Source: a virus. From it: a stretch of DNA of 44,558 nucleotides. The position numbers and the translations under genes were made by a program. The first letter of the stretch is position 1. Every line of letters begins with the position of its first letter. The notes beneath the pieces were generated by a model. It was not told where the DNA came from. It made no database searches and was given only the letters and a program-made list of their open reading frames with translations. The stretch covers positions 1-44,558 of IMG/VR virus record IMGVR_UViG_3300030012_001971; one strand, given 5' to 3'. Below, piece after piece: positions 6,715-16,700 of this stretch.

Positions 6715-7086
6715 ATGATAACTATTTTACTTTTAATTGCGTGGTTCATCTCAATCGTTTTAATCTGTAGATTCTTCCATGTATCCTGTAAACCATACGA
6801 CAATCCTGTTGATCTCTACTTGGAACTGCAACGGAAACAAGAGGAAGAGGAAGAGGAAGATTACTTGGATTGGGAAGTAGAACAATGCCACCGCTGTGGG
6901 GCAGAGAATGTTCTGTCACCTGACGCCATCAGTTGGGAACACGACGAGCGTTTTGTTCACGAATGGGAAGATGCCATCTTTTGTGAGAGTTGCTTTTATG
7001 ACAAGGGCAAGAACGGTCAGCCATATCTCTCCGATTTGGATGACATGAGGGAGAATCCTTATAGCTATCTGCCTCACGGTTACTAA
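6715..7086 (+). CDS. Membrane-anchored zinc-ribbon protein
   Basis: A 123-residue protein with three visible parts. Residues 3-19 (ITILLLIAWFISIVLIC) form a transmembrane segment. Residues about 42-55 are an acidic stretch (EEEEEEDYLDWEVE). Then come two Cys pairs, CHRC (about 57-60) and CESC (about 91-94), which would form a treble-clef or zinc-ribbon metal site. The topology would place the zinc domain in the cytoplasm if the N-terminus acts as a signal anchor. No family is recognised. It is the last gene before a strong promoter at 7096-7123, so it belongs to the upstream transcription unit. Confidence 0.65.
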   Translation: MITILLLIAWFISIVLICRFFHVSCKPYDNPVDLYLELQRKQEEEEEEDYLDWEVEQCHRCGAENVLSPDAISWEHDERFVHEWEDAIFCESCFYDKGKNGQPYLSDLDDMRENPYSYLPHGY

Positions 7087-7095
7087 TCAAAAGTA

Positions 7096-7123
7096 TTGAC
7101 AAATAAATCTGGTCGGATATACT
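7096..7123 (+). promoter_or_regulatory. Strong sigma-70-like promoter
   Basis: TTGACA (7096-7101), a perfect -35 box, is separated by 16 nt from TATACT (7118-7123), a near-consensus -10 box. It lies in a 65-nt intergenic gap. Transcription should begin near 7130 and leave a leader of about 20 nt before the ATG at 7152. It probably drives the run of tightly packed genes from 7152 to 10505. Confidence 0.75.
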
Positions 7124-7151
7124 TCGGCTTAACCTGAATAAATAAATAACT

Positions 7152-7535
7152 ATGGCTACTCCATTAAACAAAGCAGTCCATCGTGTGGTGGAATTAAATG
7201 GTGAAGAATTCATCGCATCACTTGAACCTTCACTTGAGTTTACACTCCGCAAGAAGCGTCACAAAGCTGTCATCCGTCAGAAGATGGAGAGCTTGATTAA
7301 AGAACCAGAACCTGCGTTCACTCCCGACACCCTGACAGTAGCACCTAAAGGTGTGCGCCGGACTACCCACGCCAGAGTCATGGCAACTGATCCAGCTTGG
7401 ACTGCCGGAGAAATAAAAGCCAAGCTGGCTATCGCTGACATTGACTACAAACTTAAAGTTGAAGTCTTGAAAGCCGTCGAAGATCTACTCGCTATTGATA
7501 GGGAGATAGATGAATCGCGCACCGTGAATCTTTAA
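7152..7535 (+). CDS. Hypothetical protein, first gene after a strong promoter
   Basis: A 127-residue, soluble, charged protein without a recognised domain. Residues about 33-50 are strongly basic (RKKRHKAVIRQKMESLIK), and the C-terminal third (about 85-120) reads as one or two amphipathic helices. A nucleic-acid or protein-binding role is possible but unproven. Being first after the best plus-strand promoter in the window, it may be expressed early and strongly. The ATG is preceded by AACCTGAATA (7131-7140) and an A-rich leader, not by a Shine-Dalgarno site. The next gene starts 2 nt after its stop codon. Confidence 0.7.
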   Translation: MATPLNKAVHRVVELNGEEFIASLEPSLEFTLRKKRHKAVIRQKMESLIKEPEPAFTPDTLTVAPKGVRRTTHARVMATDPAWTAGEIKAKLAIADIDYKLKVEVLKAVEDLLAIDREIDESRTVNL

Positions 7536-7537
7536 CC

Positions 7538-7792
7538 ATGTTGGTTCGTAAGTTGAGCAGGGGTCTGTATGAAGTTATCGACTTGCAGTATAACAACTAC
7601 AGGGTGGAAGACTCAACTAGAGTTGGAGCTTTCAACAGGCCCCACCCATACGGGACACTAGGTAAAGATTATAGGTGGGGGATATGGGAACAAGCCAATG
7701 GTGAGTGGGAATATTTAGATGGGAACAAAACATTCAAAGAGTGTTTGTCTGTCATCTCTACTTGGGCGGCTGCGTCACAACTTGGAAAATAA
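7538..7792 (+). CDS. Small hypothetical protein
   Basis: An 84-residue protein rich in Tyr and Trp (for example YRWGIWEQANGEWEYLDG), giving it a compact beta-rich look. No family is recognised. It starts 2 nt after the upstream stop codon and ends 2 nt before the next ATG, so it is embedded in a tight operon. A longer frame overlapping its 3' end from 7705 is a shadow of the next gene's frame. Confidence 0.65.
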   Translation: MLVRKLSRGLYEVIDLQYNNYRVEDSTRVGAFNRPHPYGTLGKDYRWGIWEQANGEWEYLDGNKTFKECLSVISTWAAASQLGK

Positions 7793-7794
7793 TT

Positions 7795-7983
7795 ATGGAG
7801 AAGAACCCAACAGCAACAGCATTAATCGAGTCTTTAGAAAACTACATAGCAGATCTCAAAGAATACTTTGACGATCCTATCGATGACATAGAAGAGATTG
7901 GCTATGACATGACGGAGAAGGCAGATAATTTACTAGAAGAGTTCAACATTATTGTTGGGCAAACAACGACATCTTATGAATAA
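7795..7983 (+). CDS. Small acidic hypothetical protein
   Basis: A 62-residue, very acidic, probably helical protein (for example EYFDDPIDDIEEIGYDM). The start at 7795 is chosen because it directly follows the upstream stop codon; the longer in-frame start at 7705 lies inside the preceding gene. Highly acidic small phage proteins are sometimes DNA mimics that block host nucleases or nucleoid proteins; here that is only a possibility. Its 3' end overlaps the next start by 8 nt. Confidence 0.6.
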   Translation: MEKNPTATALIESLENYIADLKEYFDDPIDDIEEIGYDMTEKADNLLEEFNIIVGQTTTSYE

Positions 7984-8161
7984 AAAAATAAAATTGAATC
8001 CGATGCAGAGAATTCTGCTAAATGATTATCGTCACCAACAGAGGAGGAGGCTGCATAAAACACAAGTTTGTTTAGAGTTTGCTACTTACTGTCCTCGCAC
8101 TAAGCAATGGCACGATAAAGCAATTAACAGAAATGAAATCATTATTCCCAAAACAATCTGA
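7976..8161 (+). CDS. Small basic hypothetical protein
   Basis: A 61-residue basic protein (RHQQRRRLHKTQ near residues 18-29) following, and overlapping by 8 nt, a very acidic one. I chose the ATG at 7976 rather than the one at 7952, which lies further inside the upstream gene. Its 3' end overlaps the helicase start by 29 nt. No family is recognised. Because it overlaps both neighbours it could be spurious, but the alternative is a gap of about 150 nt in an otherwise gapless operon. Confidence 0.45.
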   Translation: MNKKIKLNPMQRILLNDYRHQQRRRLHKTQVCLEFATYCPRTKQWHDKAINRNEIIIPKTI

Positions 8162-9503
8162 GGCATTTGATTTCTTTGTTGGCAACCTACTCAATGGTCA
8201 GAATACTTTGGACTCCTCACAGATGGGGACAGGTAAGACTGTAGTTGGGGCACGGGTAGCTAAAGAAGTATTGGAGCGTGGGCCTTTTGACAGTGTCGCA
8301 GTGATATGCCCCAAGGCTGTGTTCCCTACGTGGGAAGCAGAATTAAAAGAGTGTGGGATCGAGCCAACCTTTATACTGAATGTTGAGAAGCTGCGTAGGG
8401 GAACCACCCCATACGTCAACAAGGTGGGTAAGAAGAACTTCCGTTGGGTGGTTGGCAACAACACTCTCATCCTGATAGATGAGATACACAAACTCAAAGG
8501 GCCGTGGACACAGAACGCCAACCTGTTGATCGCCCTCGTTAAGCAGGGTTACAGGATTCATGGTATGAGTGGAACCCCGTGTGAATCTCCGATGGAGATG
8601 AGGCCGTTGGGTTACATGCTGCGGTTGCACAGCAATGACATGTCCCGTGGTGGAAAGCCCAGCTACTTCCAATGGATGCACAGACTAAAGTGCAAGCGCG
8701 GTCACTGGGGTGGGTATGAAATGGTAGACCCTGTCTTTGCTTTACACAAAATGAGGGAGACAATGTATGGTGTTAACACGCACGGTCTCACAGTGGCTGA
8801 CTTCCCTGATTCATTCAGAGATAACCGAGTGCTGGTAGATCCGATTGAGTTTAGCAACAACGCTAAGATCGTTAAGTCCTACAAGAAACTCAACATGAAT
8901 GCTGCCGACATAAAGCAGTATATCGAAGACGGCACTTTGTCTGATGATATGAAAAGCAGAGAGGAAGAAGATGACGAACCAATCATCGTTAAGATTCTTC
9001 GGGCACGACAGGAATGTGAGATACTCAAAATAAAAGACATTGCACCCATGGCACAAGACGCCGTGGAAGAAGGATACAATGTGGTTATCTTTCTCAACTT
9101 CACAGAAAGTTTACGGGAGTTGTCTTCCATGCTGGGTTGCGAATACATTGATGGGTCTACCCCAGCAGATCTGCGCACTGAATACATAGACTCATTCCAG
9201 CGAGATGAGACGAACTTACTTGTCATCAATGCTGCCACGGGAGGCACTGGTATCTCGCTTCACGATACTTTGGGTAACAGACCCAGACTATCTTTGATTT
9301 CACCTAGCTTCAACGCCAAGGAATTTGCTCAAGTGATTGGTCGGATACACAGGAATGGAGCTAAGTCTGACGCACTACAGAAGGTGCTACTTTCACACGG
9401 CTCGATTGAAGAGTATGTGATGGAAGCGATTAATAAGAAACTAGACAACATGAATATTATTCACCACTCGCGCCCATGCGAACTGAATACAACACACTAC
9501 TAA
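8133..9503 (+). CDS. SNF2/SF2-type DNA helicase (ATPase)
   Basis: A 456-residue superfamily 2 ATPase. Using the ATG at 8133: Walker A SSQMGTGKT (K35), motif II DEIH (116-119), motif III MSGTP, a second RecA-like lobe with VIFLNF and ATGGTGISLHD (motif V), and QVIGRIHR (400-407, motif VI with its arginine finger). The FPKQSEAFDF start resembles the Q-motif region, and the overall form is that of compact phage SNF2-like helicases. Such proteins usually remodel forks or assist recombination and repair. An ATG at 8079 would add 18 residues of unconvincing sequence and deepen overlap with the upstream gene, so 8133 is preferred. It lies in an early-type operon, away from the polymerase and primase. 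Confidence 0.9.
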   Translation: MKSLFPKQSEAFDFFVGNLLNGQNTLDSSQMGTGKTVVGARVAKEVLERGPFDSVAVICPKAVFPTWEAELKECGIEPTFILNVEKLRRGTTPYVNKVGKKNFRWVVGNNTLILIDEIHKLKGPWTQNANLLIALVKQGYRIHGMSGTPCESPMEMRPLGYMLRLHSNDMSRGGKPSYFQWMHRLKCKRGHWGGYEMVDPVFALHKMRETMYGVNTHGLTVADFPDSFRDNRVLVDPIEFSNNAKIVKSYKKLNMNAADIKQYIEDGTLSDDMKSREEEDDEPIIVKILRARQECEILKIKDIAPMAQDAVEEGYNVVIFLNFTESLRELSSMLGCEYIDGSTPADLRTEYIDSFQRDETNLLVINAATGGTGISLHDTLGNRPRLSLISPSFNAKEFAQVIGRIHRNGAKSDALQKVLLSHGSIEEYVMEAINKKLDNMNIIHHSRPCELNTTHY

Positions 9504-9504
9504 A

Positions 9505-9870
9505 ATGAAAGAACCAGAAAACACAACGGCCACTGTTGTTCAAATTGAATCCCCTATCATGGGAGATGAACCAATAACCGTAGCCATCAAAGCAAAGAAA
9601 GATGATCACCCAATGAATCCTAGCGGATGGAGCATCATTGCTTTCACACCATCAGCAAGTATTCGGTGCGTTCGTGGACACCAACCGATACACTTAGCGT
9701 TGTTTATCAGAAGCATCATAGCGATATGCGGCCATCAATTAACCTCTGAAGATTGCAAAGGCTCTGAACATTTTGGCCCTAATTATAATACGCAAAATGT
9801 TTTGTTTCAAAAGATTGAAGAAGCCGTCCATAAAATAACTCAAGGAGAATTTAATGCGGCACATAATTAG
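9505..9870 (+). CDS. Hypothetical protein
   Basis: A 121-residue soluble protein with no recognised motif. It starts 1 nt after the helicase stop codon and overlaps the next gene by 17 nt, so it is part of the same operon. The C-terminal third is helical and the middle has hydrophobic strands (ALFIRSIIAICGHQL). AACTGAATAC lies at 9481-9490, inside the end of the helicase gene and 14 nt before this start. Function unknown. Confidence 0.65.
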   Translation: MKEPENTTATVVQIESPIMGDEPITVAIKAKKDDHPMNPSGWSIIAFTPSASIRCVRGHQPIHLALFIRSIIAICGHQLTSEDCKGSEHFGPNYNTQNVLFQKIEEAVHKITQGEFNAAHN

Positions 9871-10117
9871 AGCAACTTACCGGAAACCAAACCTTGATTT
9901 GCCCATGCTCATTCAAGGCGAGGTGGTTGAAGACTACGTAGACCCATCAACTATAAGAGTGTGGGCACTGTGGAAAAACTATGAGGGAGAAGAAATAGCT
10001 GGGGCTGAGTTGATCTCTGATCCTGAATCTGAATCAACAAAGAAACTCTGCTTGAGGTCTGCTGTGTATCTAACAAAAATATTAAAGGGAATCGATGACG
10101 CTAAAACAACTACTTGA
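9854..10117 (+). CDS. Small hypothetical protein
   Basis: An 87-residue soluble protein overlapping the gene before it by 17 nt and the gene after it by 23 nt. Such overlaps suggest translational coupling. It has a beta-rich N-terminal half (GEVVEDYVDPSTIRVWALW) and a helical C-terminus. No family is recognised. Confidence 0.6.
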   Translation: MRHIIRATYRKPNLDLPMLIQGEVVEDYVDPSTIRVWALWKNYEGEEIAGAELISDPESESTKKLCLRSAVYLTKILKGIDDAKTTT

Positions 10118-10505
10118 TCTACACCAAGAGACTACAGACAGGTGTCGTAGTATAATGGAACACAAGAATAACGATTACACAGGAGGCAAAGAAGCTGATG
10201 ACGTGTTTGCTAACTTCCGTTGTTCTACAATCTTAGACGTGCATCCTGTAGTAGGAATCATGATGCGTGTTATGGACAAAATTCAACGCATAAAAACTTT
10301 CACCAACGATGGCAAGCTGTCTGTATCAGGAGAAACGGTTGATGATGCATGCGAAGACATTATCAATTACGCCATACTTGCGAAGGCAATGCTCCATCAA
10401 GAAAGACAACAGCAAAAGCCCCCTCACGAGGGAGCTTGCTCTGAAGAAAACTATGATGCTTTGAAGGAAGAGATGACTAACGCCATCAAGCAGCAGATAC
10501 TTTAG
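10095..10505 (+). CDS. DUF1599 protein (nucleotide modification associated domain 1)
   Basis: A 136-residue, all-helical protein. It shows the pattern of DUF1599, also called nucleotide modification associated domain 1: KNNDYTGG near residues 24-31, then FANFR, a GIMMRVMDKIQRI helix, SGETVDDACEDIINYAIL and a polar tail. The conserved Glu/Asp residues of the last helices resemble those of MazG-type all-alpha NTP pyrophosphohydrolases. Family members are often near genes for modified bases, so it may handle a non-canonical nucleotide. No thymidylate-synthase-like or base-modifying enzyme is visible in this window. It is the last gene of the left plus-strand block and overlaps the end of the opposing gene by 4 nt. 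Confidence 0.85.
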   Translation: MTLKQLLDLHQETTDRCRSIMEHKNNDYTGGKEADDVFANFRCSTILDVHPVVGIMMRVMDKIQRIKTFTNDGKLSVSGETVDDACEDIINYAILAKAMLHQERQQQKPPHEGACSEENYDALKEEMTNAIKQQIL

Positions 10506-10792
10506 TATCCACCCATCCTTTTTTCGACCGCTTGATTGAAGGACATTGGCTTGGCCTTCTTCTTTTTAACGGTTTTCTTTTTAGCTGCTTTCTTTGCTTT
10601 TGGTTTGTTTGGCATTGTCTTGTTTTGTTTTTTAGCAACCTTCTTTGCAGAAGGGCTGAGTTCATTGAAGTGAAAAAGTTTAACACTCGATGAGTTATGT
10701 TTGTCGCCAGTATGGAGTTCTCCATTTGGCATTTTGTGAGTCCCACCCTCGTGAAGGGTGCCGTCTTTTTTGTAGTGTGCTACGCCTTTCAT
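10502..10792 (-). CDS. Small Lys-rich protein, downstream of the giant gene
   Basis: A 96-residue, strongly basic protein. The N-terminus contains THKMPNGELHTG (about 18-29), a motif I recall from small uncharacterised proteins of marine podoviruses. Residues about 55-82 are almost entirely Lys and Ala (KAKKAAKKKTVKKKK), a histone-tail-like segment. Such proteins may condense DNA or sit in the capsid interior. It starts 2 nt after the giant gene's stop codon on the same strand, consistent with co-expression as a virion component. Its 3' end overlaps the opposing DUF1599 gene by 4 nt. Confidence 0.72.
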   Translation of the reverse strand: MKGVAHYKKDGTLHEGGTHKMPNGELHTGDKHNSSSVKLFHFNELSPSAKKVAKKQNKTMPNKPKAKKAAKKKTVKKKKAKPMSFNQAVEKRMGGY

Positions 10793-10794
10793 AA

Positions 10795-13700
10795 TTAATC
10801 TTCTAATGGAATATACCTATCGTATTTGTTTCCGTAGTTAAAGAACTTACGGGATCGTTGTCTCCCAACAGGGGTTGTCTTTAACCTGTCTTCTATGAAT
10901 TTAGATAAGACAGGGCGGTTCATCCAACCGTTGTAGTTCAACGTTAATCTTTCTTTGCTAACTCCACGCGACTTCGCCTGTGCTGAGATCTCATTCCAAC
11001 TTATTCCTAAATTGTTGTAAGCTCTCATGATCCGACGGAACTCATTGTTCATACTCAATCGAGTGGTGTAGATGTTATCGTAGATATCGAATATATCACT
11101 ATCCAGCATACTGGACTTCGTACTCAGCAAAGCATTTTGTTTGGAGTTTATTTCCCGATAATCTTCTGTGTGAGTTCTAAGATAATTTCTAAGTGAGCTA
11201 TTGAGATCTAGCTTGTGTGGTTTGACTGGAAGGAATTCACTGAAGATAACTCCTAATGGGCTAGTGAACATATCGTTCGAAGGATTATCTCCTTCGATTG
11301 ATCGATAAGCCTGCCGAAGTTTTGCTAACGCTCTAGGTTCATATGCTTTCTCCCAAATGTATTTGAAACCCCTGAGCACGTTCTTAGGCACATCATCTCC
11401 ATACAGGATCTTATCACCGTACTGGTTTTTATTTGAAATAACATCTGACACAGCACCAGATAATATCTGCTCGTTGAAGTATGGCCTAAATAAACCAGTG
11501 ACTAATTCTATTCCTGCATCAAGTGGGTTTATCTCGCCCTCATCGAACAGTGCTTCAAAAGATCTAGCTACTGGGTCAGCGATAACTGAGAAGGGGTTGA
11601 GATACGTAAGATCTAATGACCATACATCCCCGTCCTTTTCTTTGAGATAGTAGAAGGTGTGATCTCTCAAGTAGAAAGGCATACCCAATCTCAAAGCTTC
11701 ATCCTCATCTTCACCTATGCCAGCTAAGAGTTTGAGGAATGCTGGAACTGCGAACGTGAAGGACATTGTCCCGATCATGCCCGATAGCCTTTTCCTGTAT
11801 CGTGCTCTCATGACGGGGTTTGTTTTCCCCTGTCTTTTTTCTTCCCTAATCAAAGAGAAAGTATTCGCAGTAACTCTGGGGATCTCTGCCGCAAACCTGA
11901 CATACGGAGCGACGAGCAATCCGACTGGGTGACGGGTAAGAGCTTTGATTACTGGAGGTGCTTGACTATAAGACTGAGATACTTTCTTAACTTTGAGAGC
12001 CGCCGCTCTCTTCATATCTACTGAAGGATTGCCATCCGCGTCTAGCAGTCTCGCGAACTCTCCACCTGCTGGGTCAGCTTTGGCCGCCCTTAACAGTGTG
12101 TCTAATTCAAACTCATACAACCCGATCTTGTAGTAAGCATCCATCGCAGAAGCAAGTCTAGTAGCCATGCCCACTGCGCTATCGTAAGCTTTATTCCCTA
12201 CCTTTACTACGCCCTCTACCTTCTTCGCTATTTTAGCAAGTTGAGATTCTGCATCAGGTATGGTCATTTTTCCGGTTAACAAATCCCTTAGGAGGTTAGC
12301 TTCTAGTTCATCTCCGAATACATTCATCGAAGCTAATACCGTAAGCTCTGCATCCATAGCTGCCCTAGACCCCATTGCGGCCCTGACTATCATGGATTTA
12401 CTACCTTCTGCATCGCCCAGTAATGCCTTGCTCACACCACTTACTTCTCCAAAGGCTTTACCAACTCCACCTACATAACCCTGCATCGGGCCAAAGAACA
12501 TCGCATTACCTAACATGTTACGGACATAGAATCCCGGTGAACCAAGAGTCTTGGACGCCAAAGATAAACCAGTTCCCCTATGGAGATACCCAAGTAATTT
12601 ACTGGCGACATACAAAGCTGGGTTGCTTGTCTCTTTGCTGACAACCTCTGCCTTGGACATGTTGATTAGGTCATCAAACTCCTTAACGATTTCTGGTCTG
12701 GTGTAATAGCCTTTGAGTGGGTTCCAATCTGTTGGCCCTCCATCACCTTTAAGTTTTTGCCAGCCTGTATATTTTTGCTGAGACACTGGAAGATCTAAAT
12801 CTTCTTCAATCATCTCTGCTGTAACCAGCCAAGGCTTGTTACCCTTAGTCCCATACTCAACAATTCTGTTAAAGAAGGCTTGGTTAGCCATGACCGTAGA
12901 GGTATGGACAAGAGTGTGAGCTAAGTTGCCAGCCGCCGACTCATCTCCAAACTCCCCAAGCAATCTTCTAATAGGTGATGGGATGTTCTGCTTCTGGTTA
13001 AGATTCTTGGCGAGTGCATTGAGGACGCTACCTTTGAACTTCTTCTCGTTCATCATTATGCTGCGCCCACCATCTGCTGATTGATAGATATCTAGCTCCT
13101 TGGTAATTGCATTCTTCTCATACGCATTAAGGAACTCAGTCATCAAGTCCTTGCCTTTCGTTCTGGCAGAAGATCCTTTCTCTTCTAAGTCTAACTGCAC
13201 ATTGAATCGTGCATCCTTTTTACTGAGTCCTTTCTCCATCTCCCTTGCCACATGGTAATCCATGTATTGCTTGGCGAAGTAGTTGATGGCGTCCTGTCTT
13301 TCTTGAGCATAGGTAGGATCTGTTTCATCACGAACCCTAGCTAAGTAATCATTGTCCTCAAACATACGATACCTCCTCGTGATGTAGAGGCCGCCGTTCA
13401 TGTCGAACACAGCGTTGAACTCATCCTTACCTTGGATGAAATCACTAAACAATTCGTTGCCCTTGGCAGATAGATCATCGATCAACTTACGTAAGTTGAG
13501 GATCATCTTGTGTGCCTCCGGTGAGATAGCTACGAGATCTTTTAATGCCTGATCTCTATCGGCAAGTAACACCTTTCTATTTTCTAGGCGCAGATTCTTG
13601 GCGTTTTGTAATTTGTTTTTCTCAGCAATTTCCAGCAGTAGTGCTCGCCTCTTGGGGTCGGTTGCTCTGTTGGCCTTGGCTCTCTCTTTATTGAATCGAG

Positions 13701-16700
13701 CTTCGACATTATCTATTTGTTCATCAGTTAACTGCGTCCCTTGATTTGATCCAGACGCACGAGAAATAAGTTCCGGTGGTATCTCTATTCCGTTCTTCTC
13801 TGCGTCTTTGATTAACCTGTCATGCTCTTGTTTAAAATCTTCAGCGAGTTTCTTGGCTTCCCTAACAAAGGAATCACGCTCTTCTTTCAGACGTATTAAG
13901 TCACGGTCAGCGTAACCTTTGACTAACTTCTTGAATATACTAGACGGAGATTTGTACGTCCCAAACTCCATGAGTGGGATGTCCAGCATCTCTACCCAGT
14001 TGCTGAAGTCTACTGACGCAGCGTCTATCTCCTTGGGTATATAGGAGTTCGCACCGTAGCGCGATTGTAACCTTGGGGTTACTGTTCCTTCTGTGTCCGA
14101 CGCGGTCTGGAGAAACCTCTCCCTCCTATCGCGAACTTTCTGCTGAATATCGGGTGTGAGTCGGGGGCTGAGGGAAAGTATCCCCTCCCCTTCTTTATCG
14201 GCGTCCCAGTCGTGGAATCCGTATTCTCCGACTGTTGTGATTTCTTCAAAGGTTGCTTGTTCTTCATATCTTTCTGCTAGCTTAGTTGTGAACGTATCGT
14301 CTGTCAACTCAGGGAGCATATCTTTATAGTCGATCTTAAAGTTGATCACAGTAATTTGGTTACTGTCTATTTTTGTGAACCCTAAGTCTGGGTGTATATC
14401 ACCCAAGGTGTCTTGTATCTCTTGTTCTTTTTCTGCGGTTAGGTCTTCGTCGAAAGTAAGAATAAATCCGTGTGACTGTTCGTTACCTGCGACATAAGTT
14501 AAAATAGATTTGTTGGCAAACTCTTCGGCAGCTGACTGAGCATTGCTATCTGCATCTCTGACAACCCTTGCTTCATCCCAACCATCTTCGAAGATTCCGT
14601 CTTCATCTTGATGCTCGTTCCTTAAAGTGTCCTCGTCTGGTTTAAAGACAGGAATCTCTTCCATCTTATTGGTTTCCTTACTCTTTAATTTGTAAGGCTT
14701 GCCTTTTGAATTAAGGATCTGATAACCCCCATCAACTTTGACAACTTGAGGTGTGTCAATGGTAGCATTCTTTTCTTGGGAAAACTTTATTGCTTCTTCT
14801 TGAGTTGCAAACTTGCCACCTTTTTGAACTGCCTTGTCACCTTTAAGAACTCTGTAGTGAACATCTTGTTTGTTCTTCTTAACGTACCTCACCCACGGCA
14901 CAGCATCTTGCATGAAGATATACTGTAGTGATCTGGCATAAGCGCGGATCGCGTCATCATCGTAATCACCTGCTGGTTTGTTAGGGTAAAGGGTGGACAA
15001 TACATTCGGAGTAACCCCACCAGCGTAACCACCCATAGACATTCTAGCTGTAGATATTGCTATGCCTAAATCTCTAGCAAGAGTATCCTCACCAGTAACA
15101 GGATCTACAATAAGTTGCATAGCCTGCTGAGTGAATGACCTCTTCTGCTCAGGAGTCATAGCCGCAAGTTTTTTACCTATTGGTGTTTGCTCAGACGCAA
15201 TAACTTCCCACGTTGCCGTGAGTCCCATTGAATTAACGAAGTAATCAAACGAGCGAGATGCTTCGATAAAGTCTACTCCTTCTGCGGCGAGTGCGTTCTT
15301 TGTCCACCTGAGTTGATGTTTACGCTCACCCTCTTTGCTTGTAAACTTTCTGATCTTCTTACCTTTAGGATAAATTAATTTAAGATCTCCTGCTCTTATA
15401 CTCTGAGCTTCAGTCTTTTCTTTAACATCTTTATCTTCTGACCTAGCTTTAATTGCTGTCCAAAGCATAGCCTGTATCTGGTGTGCTTGGAAAGGAGCAG
15501 CTTCGGGTGCTCTGTTTTGGTTGAGAGCATATGCAAGTCTGTTGATTAGTTTCTCAGAAAACCCAAACGCACCCTGTCCTTTATCATCCGTAAGACCAAT
15601 GGTGTCATATCCCATGGCTCTGTAAACCCACATGTCTACAGTTACTGGCTGCTGAATATCGTTAAGGAACTCTGTGTCTATCTGCATCGAAGCTAACTCC
15701 TCAGGAGATGCTTTCGAAACCAAGTGGAACATTAAGTTCTTGTAGAAGTTGTCTGTCTTACGCCCCTTCCAAGGTGCTTTATCATACAGAACTGCCCTCG
15801 CTTTATCATCCTGCACTTTGGTTTTAACTTTAAGACCTGCGCGAGAAACTCCATTTGCGTGTTGCTCGTAAGCACGGACAGCAAAGTAAGTATTAACTTC
15901 AACACCTGTCTGTGGTGAGTAGATAGCGAGAAGGGCAGTAAATTTTTCTGCTTCTACTAGGTCTCCATTAGTAATCTCTAGGATCTTGTCGGCAGCATCT
16001 TCATACCAGAATCTACCTACAGCTCCTTCTATGGTCAGTTGCTTGAGCCTGTCCATTAACTTCTCTACTCCCTTGTCTGATTTAACTTGGGGAGGAGCAC
16101 CTTTGATCTTGCCACCCTTGGTCTTGAATAAATCGAACTCGCTTGGGAAAGAGTCTACATCAAAGTCAGATAACTTCAGGTCTGTGTCAGAGCCAACCCT
16201 TGATTGTAGTCTCGTAGTATCCTCGTCATCTCGTGGAGTAATAGACTGATGCATCTCCAACTGTCTGAGGATTTGGTTAAGACCTCCCTCAGGGTTGCTG
16301 ATATCAAAGTGCATACCATTAGGAGTAAGCCTGTAGCCTGCTTCCATAGCTCGCACCTCAGCCACTACTCTGTTAACTGCATCCCTCATTTCAGGGGACA
16401 CGTCTTTAAGTTTTCTAGCGTATGTTACCTTGGTAAGGTAAGTCTTGAAATACTCCTTAACGGTATCAAGTGTGGTTGGATTCTCTAACAAGAAGTTAAC
16501 CTGCTCGTTAGTCTCAGTGCCTCGTAATACTTTTTGTACGTGGATTCGAAGTTGTTCTTCTGCCAGAATAAACCTTTCAGCTTCACTGACAGCAGCATCC
16601 TCACTCCTAAACCTTTCTAAAGCTTCTGCTCTCTCACCCTCTGGGTAATACTGTTCGATGATACTCTGTGCATCAACGTCATTCAGACTTGCCATTAAGT

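Noticed and set aside
10486-10746. Minus-strand 86-codon frame inside the Lys-rich gene
   Set aside because: It is a frame-shifted reading of the Lys-rich coding region; the in-frame 96-residue protein has the motif THKMPNGELHTG and proper spacing to the giant gene.
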